The notes below the pieces were generated by a model. It searched no databases, was not told where the DNA came from, and saw only the letters and a program-made list of their open reading frames with translations. DNA of 64,000 nt, taken from Sphingobacteriales bacterium. GTDB lineage: Bacteria > Bacteroidota > Bacteroidia > Chitinophagales > Chitinophagaceae. Shown in pieces: positions 43,594 to 53,262 of the stretch (positions are counted from its first letter, which is position 1; the number at the start of each line of letters is the position of its first letter). The DNA lies in contig JACQDV010000020.1 of NCBI GenBank assembly GCA_016200915.1, forward strand, positions 1 through 64,000. Direction: 5' to 3'. The position numbers were made by a program, and so were the translations under genes.

Positions 43594-46500
43594 TTAATTT
43601 TTAATAAACTTCGTTGCTACCCAATTAACCCCATCAAATGCCTGAATATTATATAAATCTGCTGAAAGGTCAGCAATATTCAATATAATATTAATACCTC
43701 CTGATGCATAGCTAAATTGTTTTCTAATAGCTCCAACCTTATCAACAATTCTTATTTGCTTAATTTCTTTTCCATTGCTTAACGATACATTGAGTGAGCT
43801 GCTAGTAGGATTGGGAGAAACTACCAATAAAAGCGGACCACCATTTCCACAACTGGATGGAACTGGCCCTACATTAAACTGCTTGGTAGTTGTTGCAGAT
43901 ACTCCACATATGTTCTTTGCCTGCACACTTAAATAATTAAAATATCTTTGTCCTTGTCTTGGATTATTTATTAAAGGAGAAATGTAAAAATAATTAGTAA
44001 AGTTTCCATCCTGATCCTGAATAACCTGGCCAAAATTAAGATTCCAAATGTATCCGGTGGCACTTGTTGGTTCGGTACAATACGCTTCCAGAAATGTTCC
44101 GCATTGCGCATCATAGTTATACGGTTGGATTGATGGAGCCGTTGGAGTTCCAACCCAAATTTTTCTCGTGAGATTGATAGTTTGAGAGCCACAAATACTA
44201 CTTATGGTTGCGTTAAGAGTAACTTCGCCTGAACCAACAGGAGATAATGTGATCTGGGAAGAAGTTGTAGAGCCCACAACATTTACAATTCCTGTTGAAG
44301 GTGAAACCGTCCAATTAAAGCTAGAATAAGAATTTGGAAAATTCGTAACAGAGTAGGTTTCATTATTTGAACATACATTTTGTGATCCGGTAATAGTATA
44401 AGAACCAGCACAAAATCCTGAGCAATCAACATTAACCGGTGTATTCTTTAATTCATTTAATAACCAGGTTCCATTATTTTTTGTGAACTGTAATGTAGAT
44501 TCATTATCACTTCCAGCACTAATAAAATTATTGAACGGAACGTTTTTAGGTGGCGCAGGCGGTGTTTTATTGGAATATTTTGCAGACAAATCTGGAGTGC
44601 CAATCGATATGTTACCTCCGCCAATATCTAAAGCACTATAGGTAGGTAAATAGTCATAATTTTCTTTTAGTTCAGTAACATTACTTACATACGAGGGAAA
44701 TAATGAAACTATGTTTGCAGGGATGATTGATTTAGTTCCTCCTCCATTATTATCTAAAGGAATCATACTTGATGTACTAGAACCAGGGTAACATCCTTCA
44801 GAACCACAAACGTATGAATAAACAACTATTGACCATAATATAACTCTTCTAACATATATTTGCCCATTATATACTTGCTTAACCTCTTTATCTGGAAGTG
44901 ATTTGATCCAGAAATCCCATTCCAAACTTGTTTTAGTAGAGAATGGTGCAAGCCAAAATTGCAAAACAGTATTTGTTAATAAATTAGTATAGGGTCCTAA
45001 AAAAGAAGCTACATAAGAAAGTGCCAGTTGCTGCAAATAGCTGTACCCTTTGCTACCTTTAATCCTTATAAGATAAGAATAGATAGTATACCCTTGATTT
45101 TTTCCACACTCTGAGCCATTACTGATCGCTATATTCCTGCAGCTTATTGGGTAACCGATAGTTTTATATTCATTTAAGAAATTTGTCATTTCTGGAACAA
45201 TTGTACTAAACTGGTTATAATTCATCAATTGGAGATAAACTGGAGAGCCAAAAACTTTTATATATTTATTTGTTCCCGGAAAATAATCATATACATTAAC
45301 AACATGGAAAAATAAGGGTAATCCCACTCTTATAGACAGTTTATCCATTGCATTTAATGCCAATTGTGATCCTACTGGTATATTAAATCCCTGGTGTGGG
45401 CCATCCATTGAAATATACAGTCTTGTATTGTGGCTTGCTGTCCCTAATGTTATTTCCATATCTCTTAAAGCATATCTGGCAACAACTGCACCTGTACCCA
45501 ATCCCATTATAACATTTTTTTCTATGCTTCCTGAAATCACTTTTTGTTGATTCACCCACTTTATTACTTCTTCTACAACAAAAGCATTTCTTTGTATATA
45601 ATCCAAGCCATCCGTAAAATCAACAAATACTATATCATATCCCGCTGCCTCTAACTCATCTTTTAATAGAGTATTACTAAATGTATTAGTACTAATTCCC
45701 CCATTATCTTTTTGTGCCAAAAAACTCGTTACTGTGTAATTCATATTTGGATCTTTAGGATATAGAAGTTTCCAAGGGTCCATATTTTCTACAACTATCA
45801 ATGGCTTTTTAATTTTACCACTTGTATTATTATTACCAAACATGACCTGAATGGTCGCAGAACCTAAAGCATCATTGTAAGGTTTAGTAGCAGTAATATT
45901 TACTGGCGCCATACCCTGTACATAGCGGGCATTAGGGAGTGTACTTGTGCTAACATCAACTGTTATTAACGCATGGCTGTAAAAAATACTCCCATCGTTA
46001 TAGGTAACCTTAAATTTCAATTCTTTATTTCCGCTTGTTGAAAAAGCAATAGTAAATGGCGTGTTCATTATTACGCCTGTATATCCACTTCCATAATCAA
46101 CCTGAATATTTGTTATATTTTTTCCTGTATTGGAATAAAATAATTCCGGTTTAAAAACAAACTTAATACTGCTTTGTCTGAACTCATTTTGCACAGGAGT
46201 AATGGCAAAAACAGTTTTTGTTTGATAGGGGCTTTGGGTGCGACCTGCCACATCATAAATTTGGTCATTACTGATGGTAACCAACCCCGCACTTACCGCA
46301 TCATTACGAAGCTTTTCATAATTATAATGAAGGGCAACTATCGGTATTGCCACACTGCTACTTATATACAAACTGTCAATTTTGTTGTTAATTATATTCA
46401 TTTCGGGCAGACTGATGTTTGTGTTAAATTGATAAGAATAGATACTTGCATACAGAGACCGCCACTGATCCATGTTTACGTAATTACTATCAACCATTGT

Positions 46501-46686
46501 CACACCAGTATAATCGGTTATATTGTTAAAATCAATTCCATAATCCATTAACAATCCAGTTGAAACAGCGCTTCTATTTGTAGGTTGAAAAATATAATTA
46601 ACCCGGTCTGCAAATGCTGTACTTTGAGAGAATGAATGGTCGCAAAATAATATCGGTATAAGAAAAATCAGTATTTTCTTTTGCAT
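43594..46686 (-). CDS. Large T9SS-exported alpha/beta-hydrolase-like protein lacking the nucleophile Ser
   Basis: 1030 residues from the ATG at 46686 (MQKKILIFL, signal peptide ending HSFSQS). A beta-rich region comes first, then an alpha/beta-hydrolase-like domain (about 295-520) with PLIVVENMDPW, a nucleophile elbow read as GLGTGAVVARYALRD and the LYISMDGPHQGFNIPVG block. The Ser of the usual G-x-S-x-G is Gly (codon 45496-45498), so catalysis of the normal kind is unlikely. PKD/Ig-like domains and a type A sorting tail (VSPNPTSSS ... KFIKN) follow. The tail closely resembles that of the 1197-3422 protease. Surface exposure is expected. Confidence 0.82.
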   Translation of the reverse strand: MQKKILIFLIPILFCDHSFSQSTAFADRVNYIFQPTNRSAVSTGLLMDYGIDFNNITDYTGVTMVDSNYVNMDQWRSLYASIYSYQFNTNISLPEMNIINNKIDSLYISSSVAIPIVALHYNYEKLRNDAVSAGLVTISNDQIYDVAGRTQSPYQTKTVFAITPVQNEFRQSSIKFVFKPELFYSNTGKNITNIQVDYGSGYTGVIMNTPFTIAFSTSGNKELKFKVTYNDGSIFYSHALITVDVSTSTLPNARYVQGMAPVNITATKPYNDALGSATIQVMFGNNNTSGKIKKPLIVVENMDPWKLLYPKDPNMNYTVTSFLAQKDNGGISTNTFSNTLLKDELEAAGYDIVFVDFTDGLDYIQRNAFVVEEVIKWVNQQKVISGSIEKNVIMGLGTGAVVARYALRDMEITLGTASHNTRLYISMDGPHQGFNIPVGSQLALNAMDKLSIRVGLPLFFHVVNVYDYFPGTNKYIKVFGSPVYLQLMNYNQFSTIVPEMTNFLNEYKTIGYPISCRNIAISNGSECGKNQGYTIYSYLIRIKGSKGYSYLQQLALSYVASFLGPYTNLLTNTVLQFWLAPFSTKTSLEWDFWIKSLPDKEVKQVYNGQIYVRRVILWSIVVYSYVCGSEGCYPGSSTSSMIPLDNNGGGTKSIIPANIVSLFPSYVSNVTELKENYDYLPTYSALDIGGGNISIGTPDLSAKYSNKTPPAPPKNVPFNNFISAGSDNESTLQFTKNNGTWLLNELKNTPVNVDCSGFCAGSYTITGSQNVCSNNETYSVTNFPNSYSSFNWTVSPSTGIVNVVGSTTSSQITLSPVGSGEVTLNATISSICGSQTINLTRKIWVGTPTAPSIQPYNYDAQCGTFLEAYCTEPTSATGYIWNLNFGQVIQDQDGNFTNYFYISPLINNPRQGQRYFNYLSVQAKNICGVSATTTKQFNVGPVPSSCGNGGPLLLVVSPNPTSSSLNVSLSNGKEIKQIRIVDKVGAIRKQFSYASGGINIILNIADLSADLYNIQAFDGVNWVATKFIKN

Positions 46687-46716
46687 AAGTAATAAGTTTA
46701 ACAAATGATAAAATGA

Positions 46717-47259
46717 TTATAATTTTAGATCAAACACCCCTTTTGTGATTATTTTTTGGTCACAAGAGTCCTGGGGGGCAGGTAAAGTTGTGAATTGAAA
46801 TCGTCCGGCAATAATTCTATTAACTAAGTCGTAGCGGGTTATTTGTAAATAATTGTTTGTATCTTTTATTGTTCGTAGGTCACAAAACTTAACAACATCA
46901 CCAAAGTTGGCCCATCTTTCTGGCTCATTATCCAAATAATATTTACCCTCCTTCAACAACGATTTATATACTGAAATTCCAATATTCTGGTTGATATAAT
47001 TTCCTTTGTTATCAAATCCTTTATTAATTCCATAGATAGCTATATTATCTATTGCTGGATTATCAACAAAGTAGGAGGTAGCAAGCCAAACTTTTCCATT
47101 TACCAAACAACCAAATGTACCTGCACCGGTTTGTGTTTCCGGTGGCAATTGCGGTGTTTGGTTTTGGGGTTCTTTTTTGCACTTGCTGCTAAGGAATAAA
47201 AAACTGGAAATAATAAACAAATAGATAACAAGTTTCAATGGATGGTTCAGTTGTCTCAT
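46717..47259 (-). CDS. Lipoprotein of unknown function
   Basis: 180 residues from the ATG at 47259 (MRQLNHPLKLVIYLFI); the longer reading to 47313 is less likely. A hydrophobic start ends SSKCKKEPQ, a lipoprotein Cys with Lys-Lys after it. The mature domain starts TFGCLVNGKVWLATS, the opening of small beta-sandwich lipoproteins frequent in Bacteroidota. It lies 30 bp upstream of the T9SS hydrolase-like gene and may share its promoter. Function unknown. Confidence 0.65.
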   Translation of the reverse strand: MRQLNHPLKLVIYLFIISSFLFLSSKCKKEPQNQTPQLPPETQTGAGTFGCLVNGKVWLATSYFVDNPAIDNIAIYGINKGFDNKGNYINQNIGISVYKSLLKEGKYYLDNEPERWANFGDVVKFCDLRTIKDTNNYLQITRYDLVNRIIAGRFQFTTLPAPQDSCDQKIITKGVFDLKL

Positions 47260-47411
47260 ACTACTGGTGTTAACAGGTTTAAAGTTACTAACGTTTCCAA
47301 AATATAATATCAATGCCAGGTGGGCTTAAACAGGCAGGAAATATAAAAATGATAGGAATCATTGATAAAGGGATTAAATGGTTTACCCGAATATAATAAA
47401 ATTTTCAAAAC

Positions 47412-47427
47412 AGAACATGTATGTTCT
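47412..47427. promoter_or_regulatory. Palindrome upstream of the XRE regulator
   Basis: AGAACAT-GT-ATGTTCT has perfect 7-bp arms and lies 35 bp before the start of the small HTH protein. It is a good candidate for the site that protein binds. Confidence 0.45.
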
Positions 47428-47461
47428 ATTGTTTTTTTAATGTTTTCCTGCCCTTTGCTGT

Positions 47462-47686
47462 GTGCAAGGTGTCAAGGATAAAAAATTTTTGAAAGAATTA
47501 GGCAACCGTATCAGGGATTTACGGCTACAGAAGGGTATGTCCCAGCTTGACCTTGGCATAACAATAGATAACTATGCAGAACAAATTGGGAGGATAGAAA
47601 GAGGGGAACTAAATGTTTCCATCTGCACCCTCCGGCTTATCGCCAAGGGCCTGCAAATTCCATTACATGAGCTACTGAACTTTTAA
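47462..47686 (+). CDS. Small XRE-family helix-turn-helix regulator
   Basis: A 74-residue protein made up of one lambda-repressor-like domain: LGNRIRDLRLQKGMSQLDLGITIDNYAEQIGRIERGELNVSICTLRLIAKGLQIPLHELL. The GMSQLDLG and EQIGRIERGELN helices are the DNA-binding pair. It uses a GTG start. A small palindrome sits upstream, consistent with self-repression. No linked toxin or phage gene is seen. Confidence 0.85.
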   Translation: MQGVKDKKFLKELGNRIRDLRLQKGMSQLDLGITIDNYAEQIGRIERGELNVSICTLRLIAKGLQIPLHELLNF

Positions 47687-47694
47687 AACTCAGT

Positions 47695-48225
47695 TCAATC
47701 TTTCTTCTTTTTCCTATGTGGCAACAGAAAATGATAACCCATGTTCAACTGCAGCCAGGAAAAATTCTGATATTTATAAAAGAATATGTCATAGCTTATT
47801 CCTATATCAATCCTGTCATTCTTAAAAGGAATCAAATACCCTGAATTTATTTCTAACATTGGATGAACCCGTAAATCATTTCCATACCATCGGGCCAATG
47901 AACTTTCTATTGCTATGCCTGCATTTAAACCAGCGTAAACTTTGCCTGGTTTAAATAAATACCGCCATCCGGCTTTAATATCGGAAACTGCCATTAGACC
48001 ATAAATTTTACTCTTAAATTGTGGCTGGCCCGAATTAATAATGATAGAGTTTTGTGGATTAAGGGTTCGTTCAAATTGCCAAAAAATTCCCAGCCGTGGG
48101 TTTGTTTTTTCAGAAAGAGCTGTACTGATTATTGCACCGCCGCCTAAATAAGATTGCTGTGCTACGGAAACCGTTGTAAGCAATGATAAAGAAACAATAT
48201 AAATTAAGATGAGTAAAGGTTTCAT
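47695..48225 (-). CDS. Small outer-membrane-barrel-like exported protein
   Basis: A 176-residue protein with a signal peptide (LTTVSVAQQ) and eight to ten short amphipathic beta-strands (e.g. GIFWQFERTL, GWRYLFKPG, GISYDIFFYK, LQLNMGYHFLL). It ends in a basic LLPHRKKKKD tail. This is the pattern of small 8-stranded barrels. No specific family is recognised. It converges with the XRE gene. Confidence 0.6.
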   Translation of the reverse strand: MKPLLILIYIVSLSLLTTVSVAQQSYLGGGAIISTALSEKTNPRLGIFWQFERTLNPQNSIIINSGQPQFKSKIYGLMAVSDIKAGWRYLFKPGKVYAGLNAGIAIESSLARWYGNDLRVHPMLEINSGYLIPFKNDRIDIGISYDIFFYKYQNFSWLQLNMGYHFLLPHRKKKKD

Positions 48226-48345
48226 ACAAAAAAATATTTAGTTGGTTAAAGATAATTATTCTCCGGGGATTCAACATTTGTTCTTACCATAAACATTCAA
48301 AGCAATATCAATCAAATTCGTTTTTAAAACTCCTAACTTAGTTGA

Positions 48346-49455
48346 GTGAGCAATCAATCGTATTCATTTGCACAGGCTGCCTTTAAAAGGTTAAAGAAGA
48401 ATAAAGCTGCTGTTGCCGGGTTAATTATTATCCTTGCTGCCGTTCTGCTGGCTGCTCTTTGCTATTTAATTGCTCCTGATTCAACTCCTAATGCAGACAG
48501 GCAGATAGTGGAAATACAAAGTAAAAAGCCGGGATTTAGTATTCAGTTCTTAAAACTTCCAAAGGAAAACTATATTGAGAATACTTCTTTTTTTGAAAGA
48601 ATTATAACCGGTAAAAAAGATGCATACATCTATCTCCCTATTAATAGTTATAAAATAAACGGTGATAAAGTTTCCGTACAAAAATTTATTGATGATGGTG
48701 TGGAAGAGAAACAAGAATATTCAGTTGATGCTTTAACAAAAAACACTTCGCTTTCTGTAAATGATCTTGTTATTAAAAAAACATTTTGGCTTGGTACTGA
48801 TAAATTTGGAAGAGATATTTTAAGTCGTATGCTGATTGGTATCAGAGTAAGTCTTAGTGTTGGCCTGATTGCTGTACTCATTTCTTTAACTATTGGAATA
48901 TTGCTTGGTTCATTAGCCGGTTATTTTCGTGGCCGGGTGGATGAAGTGATCATGTGGTTTATTAATGTTATCTGGAGTATTCCAACTTTATTATTAGTGT
49001 TTGCCATTACTTTAGCATTGGGCAAAGGTTTCTGGCAGGTATTTATTGCAGTTGGACTAACCATGTGGGTGAGTGTGGCAAGATTGATACGTGGACAAGT
49101 ACTCAGTCTTCGTGAGCTGGAATATATTGAAGCAGCAAAAGCATTAGGTTATTCCAATGCAAGAATTATTTTCCGTCATATACTTCCTAATGTAATGGGG
49201 CCTGTTATTGTAATTGCTGCATCCAATTTTGCCACCGCTATAGTTATTGAAGCAGGTTTAAGTTTTTTAGGAGTAGGTGTGCAGGCACCCCAACCCAGCT
49301 GGGGATTAATGATAAAAGAAAATTACAATTTCATCATCACCCATAATCCTTTTTTAGCCATTGCACCGGGCATCGCTATTATGATTTTAGTATTAGCTTT
49401 TAATTTACTGGGAAATGGTTTAAGAGATGCATTGGATGTAAAAGGAAAATTATAG
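48346..49455 (+). CDS. OppC/DppC-type ABC transporter permease
   Basis: A 369-residue inner-membrane protein (GTG start). An N-terminal TM (about 22-42) is followed by a periplasmic insert of about 95 residues and then a five-TM BPD_transp_1 domain. The EAA loop reads EAAKALGYSNARIIFRHILPN, and the end is FLGVGVQAPQPSWGLM. It forms half of a peptide/nickel-type importer or exporter pore. The partner permease, ATPases and binding protein are absent from the window, so the full system is encoded elsewhere. Confidence 0.87.
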   Translation: MSNQSYSFAQAAFKRLKKNKAAVAGLIIILAAVLLAALCYLIAPDSTPNADRQIVEIQSKKPGFSIQFLKLPKENYIENTSFFERIITGKKDAYIYLPINSYKINGDKVSVQKFIDDGVEEKQEYSVDALTKNTSLSVNDLVIKKTFWLGTDKFGRDILSRMLIGIRVSLSVGLIAVLISLTIGILLGSLAGYFRGRVDEVIMWFINVIWSIPTLLLVFAITLALGKGFWQVFIAVGLTMWVSVARLIRGQVLSLRELEYIEAAKALGYSNARIIFRHILPNVMGPVIVIAASNFATAIVIEAGLSFLGVGVQAPQPSWGLMIKENYNFIITHNPFLAIAPGIAIMILVLAFNLLGNGLRDALDVKGKL

Positions 49456-49463
49456 TTTGTGTT

Positions 49464-49500
49464 AAACCGCCGTCAGGGTTTTCAACCGCTGACGGGGTTT
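49464..49500. terminator. Strong hairpin between convergent genes
   Basis: AAACC-CCGTCAG-GGTT / AACC-CTGACGG-GGTTT forms a long stem with two single-G bulges. It overlaps the last codons of the O-antigen ligase gene and can end both transcripts. Confidence 0.6.
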
Positions 49501-50927
49501 GTATCTTCATCTCTCGTTTTATAATCAATTGCCACTAACAAGCCGAGACATACATAAAAGAGTCCGCCTATCTTATCCGTCTCAATCAAATCGCTCAGCA
49601 TAATTACCGTAGTGATCATTGAAAGAATCACCGCTATCATCAATGATATTTCTTTATAAAATGCATCTTTTATCCGGTGATATAATCTTTGTGCATATAA
49701 AAACATATAGAATAAGAGAAGATAGAAAATTATCATGCCCGGTATTCCCTGTTCAATCATCAGCAATAAAAAATAATTGTGTACGGATGAATGGTCGGAA
49801 TTATCACTCACCCATGTTCTGAATCTTGGATCAGCAAACCGTTTGTAGTTAGAATAAAAATTATTGGGGCCATAGCCAGTAATTGGTTCCTGCATACTCA
49901 TGCGTACACCCGCTATCCAGCGGTAAAAGCGTTCTGCATTTGATACATCTCTTAATGTGTACGTAGCCACAATGTGTTCCTCAAAATCTTTATGAAAGAT
50001 CGTTTGATCATAATTGGGGGCAAACTTTAAATAGTTATCATTTATTGAAAGCAAGCCTGCTCCAAGCAATACAACCAATGTAGCAAGCTGTAATATTTTT
50101 TTAAACTGGTTTTTCTTAACAATATAAAAAGTGATTATTCCAACTATTAAGGCCAGCCATGCTCCTCTTGCATAAGAAAACACCAACCCAATCAATATAA
50201 TGATGGTGATCCATTTCCAAAGCTTTTTATTCAGTCCGGTAGAAAATTTTCGGATAAGATAAAGCATGGGAATAACACAAACCAGTAATGAGGAGTAATT
50301 GACATGATTACGGAAAAAAGGATGCATTACATGGTTGGCTTCAGCAAAACTAAAACCAGCAAAGGAGTGGTTATAAAGCGTCCACACAGTTACCATCAGC
50401 ATTGGAACTACAAAACACAAAGCGAGTAAAGTGAAATCTTTTTTAGTACGGACCAGCAATACGCTGCCAAATACAAAGGATAATACATACCAGCATTTAG
50501 CCAGCAGGTATTTTATTGCAACAGCTTTTTCATAGGCAAAAAAGATGGTAATAAAAATCCAGATAAGTTCTAAAAATAATAATTGAATCAGCGGATGTTT
50601 GATGTACTTTTTTATTACAGAGGGATCATACAAAATATAAAGAATGATACAACCTGCCAATCCAACCATCATTGGTTCGTCCGGAAGATCCGTTGATAAA
50701 CTATCCGTTACCGGATATTCAATTGAAAAAGGAATAAAGAACAGTAATAAAAAAAACAGCACCTTAATATCATAGAACAATACAAACAGTACTGCCAGTA
50801 TAGCAAATGGTATATAGACAAATGATGTTTCCTTCAGGAGAAAAGCAAGGCTTATACCTATTGTGAGCAACAGGGATAATCCCCAGAATATTCGATTGGC
50901 ATTGGTATGGGAAACTGTAAAAGACAT
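49482..50927 (-). CDS. O-antigen ligase/polymerase family membrane protein
   Basis: A 481-residue protein with about 11-12 membrane segments and a large periplasmic loop near residues 320-400 that contains the Wzy_C-type YRWIAGVRMSMQEPITGYGPNNF block. The family either polymerises or ligates O-units onto lipid A-core. It overlaps the upstream Wzz-like gene by 1 base (...TAATG) and probably shares a transcript with it and the flippase gene. No glycosyltransferases accompany these three. Confidence 0.85.
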   Translation of the reverse strand: MSFTVSHTNANRIFWGLSLLLTIGISLAFLLKETSFVYIPFAILAVLFVLFYDIKVLFFLLLFFIPFSIEYPVTDSLSTDLPDEPMMVGLAGCIILYILYDPSVIKKYIKHPLIQLLFLELIWIFITIFFAYEKAVAIKYLLAKCWYVLSFVFGSVLLVRTKKDFTLLALCFVVPMLMVTVWTLYNHSFAGFSFAEANHVMHPFFRNHVNYSSLLVCVIPMLYLIRKFSTGLNKKLWKWITIIILIGLVFSYARGAWLALIVGIITFYIVKKNQFKKILQLATLVVLLGAGLLSINDNYLKFAPNYDQTIFHKDFEEHIVATYTLRDVSNAERFYRWIAGVRMSMQEPITGYGPNNFYSNYKRFADPRFRTWVSDNSDHSSVHNYFLLLMIEQGIPGMIIFYLLLFYMFLYAQRLYHRIKDAFYKEISLMIAVILSMITTVIMLSDLIETDKIGGLFYVCLGLLVAIDYKTRDEDTNPVSG

Positions 50928-51784
50928 TATTTATCCGTGCGTAACCGGTTTAATAATAAAGCAGCCAGTACACTAAAGAATAACGACAACAGAAATGCCA
51001 TTACTATAATCGGTAGTCTTTTTGGCCTGTCAATTTTCAATGCAGGAGTAGCATATTGAATTACATAAAGGTTGCTTACATTGTTCAGGCTAACTTTAAA
51101 CTGGTTGATTAGTGTATTATTTTCTTCTATTTGTTTAAGCAAACTGGTTTTCCTGGCTGTATTTATTTCGGCAGGCACTCCCGGTGCTGGATTTTCAATT
51201 AATTGTTTTACCTCAGCTTCATTTGATTCCTGTTGCTGTTGCAGCTTTTTAATGATTTGTTGTTTCGCAGCATTGGTCATTTCAATACTACGCTGATTTA
51301 TTTTATTCACAACAGTATTGGCCATATTAGCCGCCAGCTTACGATCAGTATCCCAAATTTTTATACGAAGATGCCCAAGCTCTGTTACATAAAAATCTGA
51401 CTTTTCTTTTAGCTCATTGTAAGCGGCCAATCGGCGCCGTGAATTTGTTCTGCTGATTTTATAATGATCTTCCAGTTTGAAACTGTCAATTAAAAACATT
51501 TTCATTGTATCAATTCTTGACATTTCAAATAAACGATCATTATCTGAACCGGCGCCATAATAACTAAATTGCTGCTCAAACGTAGTGTTGAAAATATTAC
51601 TTCTGTCGCCAAGATTAGGATTTGCAGCTACCACCGTTGCTTCGGCCAGGTATTCTCTTGGTATTATAAAAACAATGGCGGCAGTAATACCTGTAACTAA
51701 AATAACTGCCAGTATAATCTTCTTACGCCAGTTCCACACCACATTCACAATGTCCATCAAATTAAAGGAAATGATCTTATCCAT
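50927..51784 (-). CDS. Wzz/chain-length-determinant family protein
   Basis: A 285-residue protein with two TM helices (about 20-42 and 258-279). They enclose a periplasmic domain with a long coiled-coil stretch (KQQIIKKLQQQQESNEAEVKQL and onward). This is the polysaccharide co-polymerase (PCP1/Wzz) plan without a tyrosine-kinase domain, which sets chain length for polysaccharide export. The gene lies between the flippase and ligase genes in one minus-strand unit. Confidence 0.85.
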   Translation of the reverse strand: MDKIISFNLMDIVNVVWNWRKKIILAVILVTGITAAIVFIIPREYLAEATVVAANPNLGDRSNIFNTTFEQQFSYYGAGSDNDRLFEMSRIDTMKMFLIDSFKLEDHYKISRTNSRRRLAAYNELKEKSDFYVTELGHLRIKIWDTDRKLAANMANTVVNKINQRSIEMTNAAKQQIIKKLQQQQESNEAEVKQLIENPAPGVPAEINTARKTSLLKQIEENNTLINQFKVSLNNVSNLYVIQYATPALKIDRPKRLPIIVMAFLLSLFFSVLAALLLNRLRTDK

Positions 51785-51811
51785 AGTTACACATTATCGG
51801 GCTAAAGTAGC

Positions 51812-53245
51812 TTATTTTTCGCTCATAAGATTCAAAAAAGAGCGGATAGAAAAGATTCGTAATAAATTCATAACAATAAACCATTCCGCTATAATAATTC
51901 CAAGTTTTGCGTAGATAGAAATAGTCGTTTTGTCAATGAAAAATAAGCTCAAAGAAAGAACAAGTATTATTATTAAATACTTTACCCAAACCTGTGTATT
52001 GATTGAATAACCAGTCTTTCTTTTTACCAATATTATTGTAAGTACTGCTAATATTCCCTGCGAAATCATTCCTGCAATTACACAGGCTGTAGCTCCCCAT
52101 GCAGGAATAGCAATACTATTAAAGGCAAGGTTAATAGCTGAAGCAATGATCACCAGCCACATCAGTGTTTTAATATTTCCCGATGCAGTTAACATCGTTC
52201 CATAAATATGCGTAATAAAATATGGGATGATGGTTATTAAACACCATTTTAAAATTTCTTCAGCATATGCTGATTCATGATGATATAACAATTGATATAG
52301 TTCTTTATCAAGAAACAATGCAACCACTGCCAGTAATAATCCGGCCGGAATTAATAACTGGTGTGAAAATGATAATGATTTTTGTGTGCCTTCTCTATCA
52401 TTAATATGTTTTGACCAGTAAGAAACTAATAGCGTAGCAAATAAATAACCCAGCATATTAGCTGCATCCAGCAAGCGATATGCAGCAGCATAAACGCCTG
52501 CTTCATATGCACCGTTTGTATGAATACGTTCTAACAAGAAAGCATCTGTACGGTTATGCAAACCCATAAAGAAAACAGTTAAGGCAAATGGTAAGCTCTG
52601 TACCACTATTTTAAAAACACTTGCTACATCAGCCGTAAACTGCTGAAATACTTTTCTTCTTAATAATACTGCAATACTTATTAATAAAGTAAAACCAACG
52701 GTAAGTACCTGCAGCCAGGCAAAATCATCAACAGTAAATAGTTTGCCTATCAATGGTGTGTATAGCCACAGTCCGGCAATAACAATCATCAGTCCTTTAT
52801 CAATAATTGAAAGGATGGCGTCTGTTTTAAATAATTGTAAAGCCGATACTATTCCTCTTGCAAAAATTAAAAAACTGGTCAGCACTTGTAAGGCAATCAG
52901 CAGGAATAACAATTTAAAATCAGTAATACCGCTGCTGGTGGCTATAAAAAATAAAATGATGGTATAGGCAAAAGAAAGAATCAGCTTTGCAATCAATCCA
53001 TTACTGCAGAGTGTTGGAAGCTGATCTGCCTGCTGGGCAATGTTGCGGTTGGCAAAATTGGTAATACCTAAATCAAGAAGTATATTGAAGATGAGAGAGA
53101 GACTGAATAATGAAAAGTATTTACCATATACTTCTGCACCCACCACTACCTGCACCTGCCGGTCTATTCCAAATACCCATACAGGTTTAATGACCACATT
53201 CAACAGGATCATTAAAAACAGCGATGTAATAAAATGTCTGCTCAC
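51812..53245 (-). CDS. Polysaccharide flippase (Wzx/MATE-like) family protein
   Basis: A 477-residue protein with 12-14 predicted TM helices. DRQVQVVVGAEVYGKYFSLFSL at the N-terminus and FFMGLHNRTDAFLLERIH are typical of Polysacc_synt/RfbX flippases. It moves lipid-linked oligosaccharides across the inner membrane. First gene of a flippase-Wzz-ligase set. The Lrp gene lies 17 bp upstream and may be part of the same unit. Confidence 0.85.
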   Translation of the reverse strand: MSRHFITSLFLMILLNVVIKPVWVFGIDRQVQVVVGAEVYGKYFSLFSLSLIFNILLDLGITNFANRNIAQQADQLPTLCSNGLIAKLILSFAYTIILFFIATSSGITDFKLLFLLIALQVLTSFLIFARGIVSALQLFKTDAILSIIDKGLMIVIAGLWLYTPLIGKLFTVDDFAWLQVLTVGFTLLISIAVLLRRKVFQQFTADVASVFKIVVQSLPFALTVFFMGLHNRTDAFLLERIHTNGAYEAGVYAAAYRLLDAANMLGYLFATLLVSYWSKHINDREGTQKSLSFSHQLLIPAGLLLAVVALFLDKELYQLLYHHESAYAEEILKWCLITIIPYFITHIYGTMLTASGNIKTLMWLVIIASAINLAFNSIAIPAWGATACVIAGMISQGILAVLTIILVKRKTGYSINTQVWVKYLIIILVLSLSLFFIDKTTISIYAKLGIIIAEWFIVMNLLRIFSIRSFLNLMSEK

Positions 53246-53262
53246 GGGAAATGATTCAACGA

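Noticed and set aside
47412..47427. LexA/SOS box
   Set aside because: The GAAC and GTTC halves are 6 bp apart rather than the 4 bp of the Firmicutes-type box, and no SOS gene follows.
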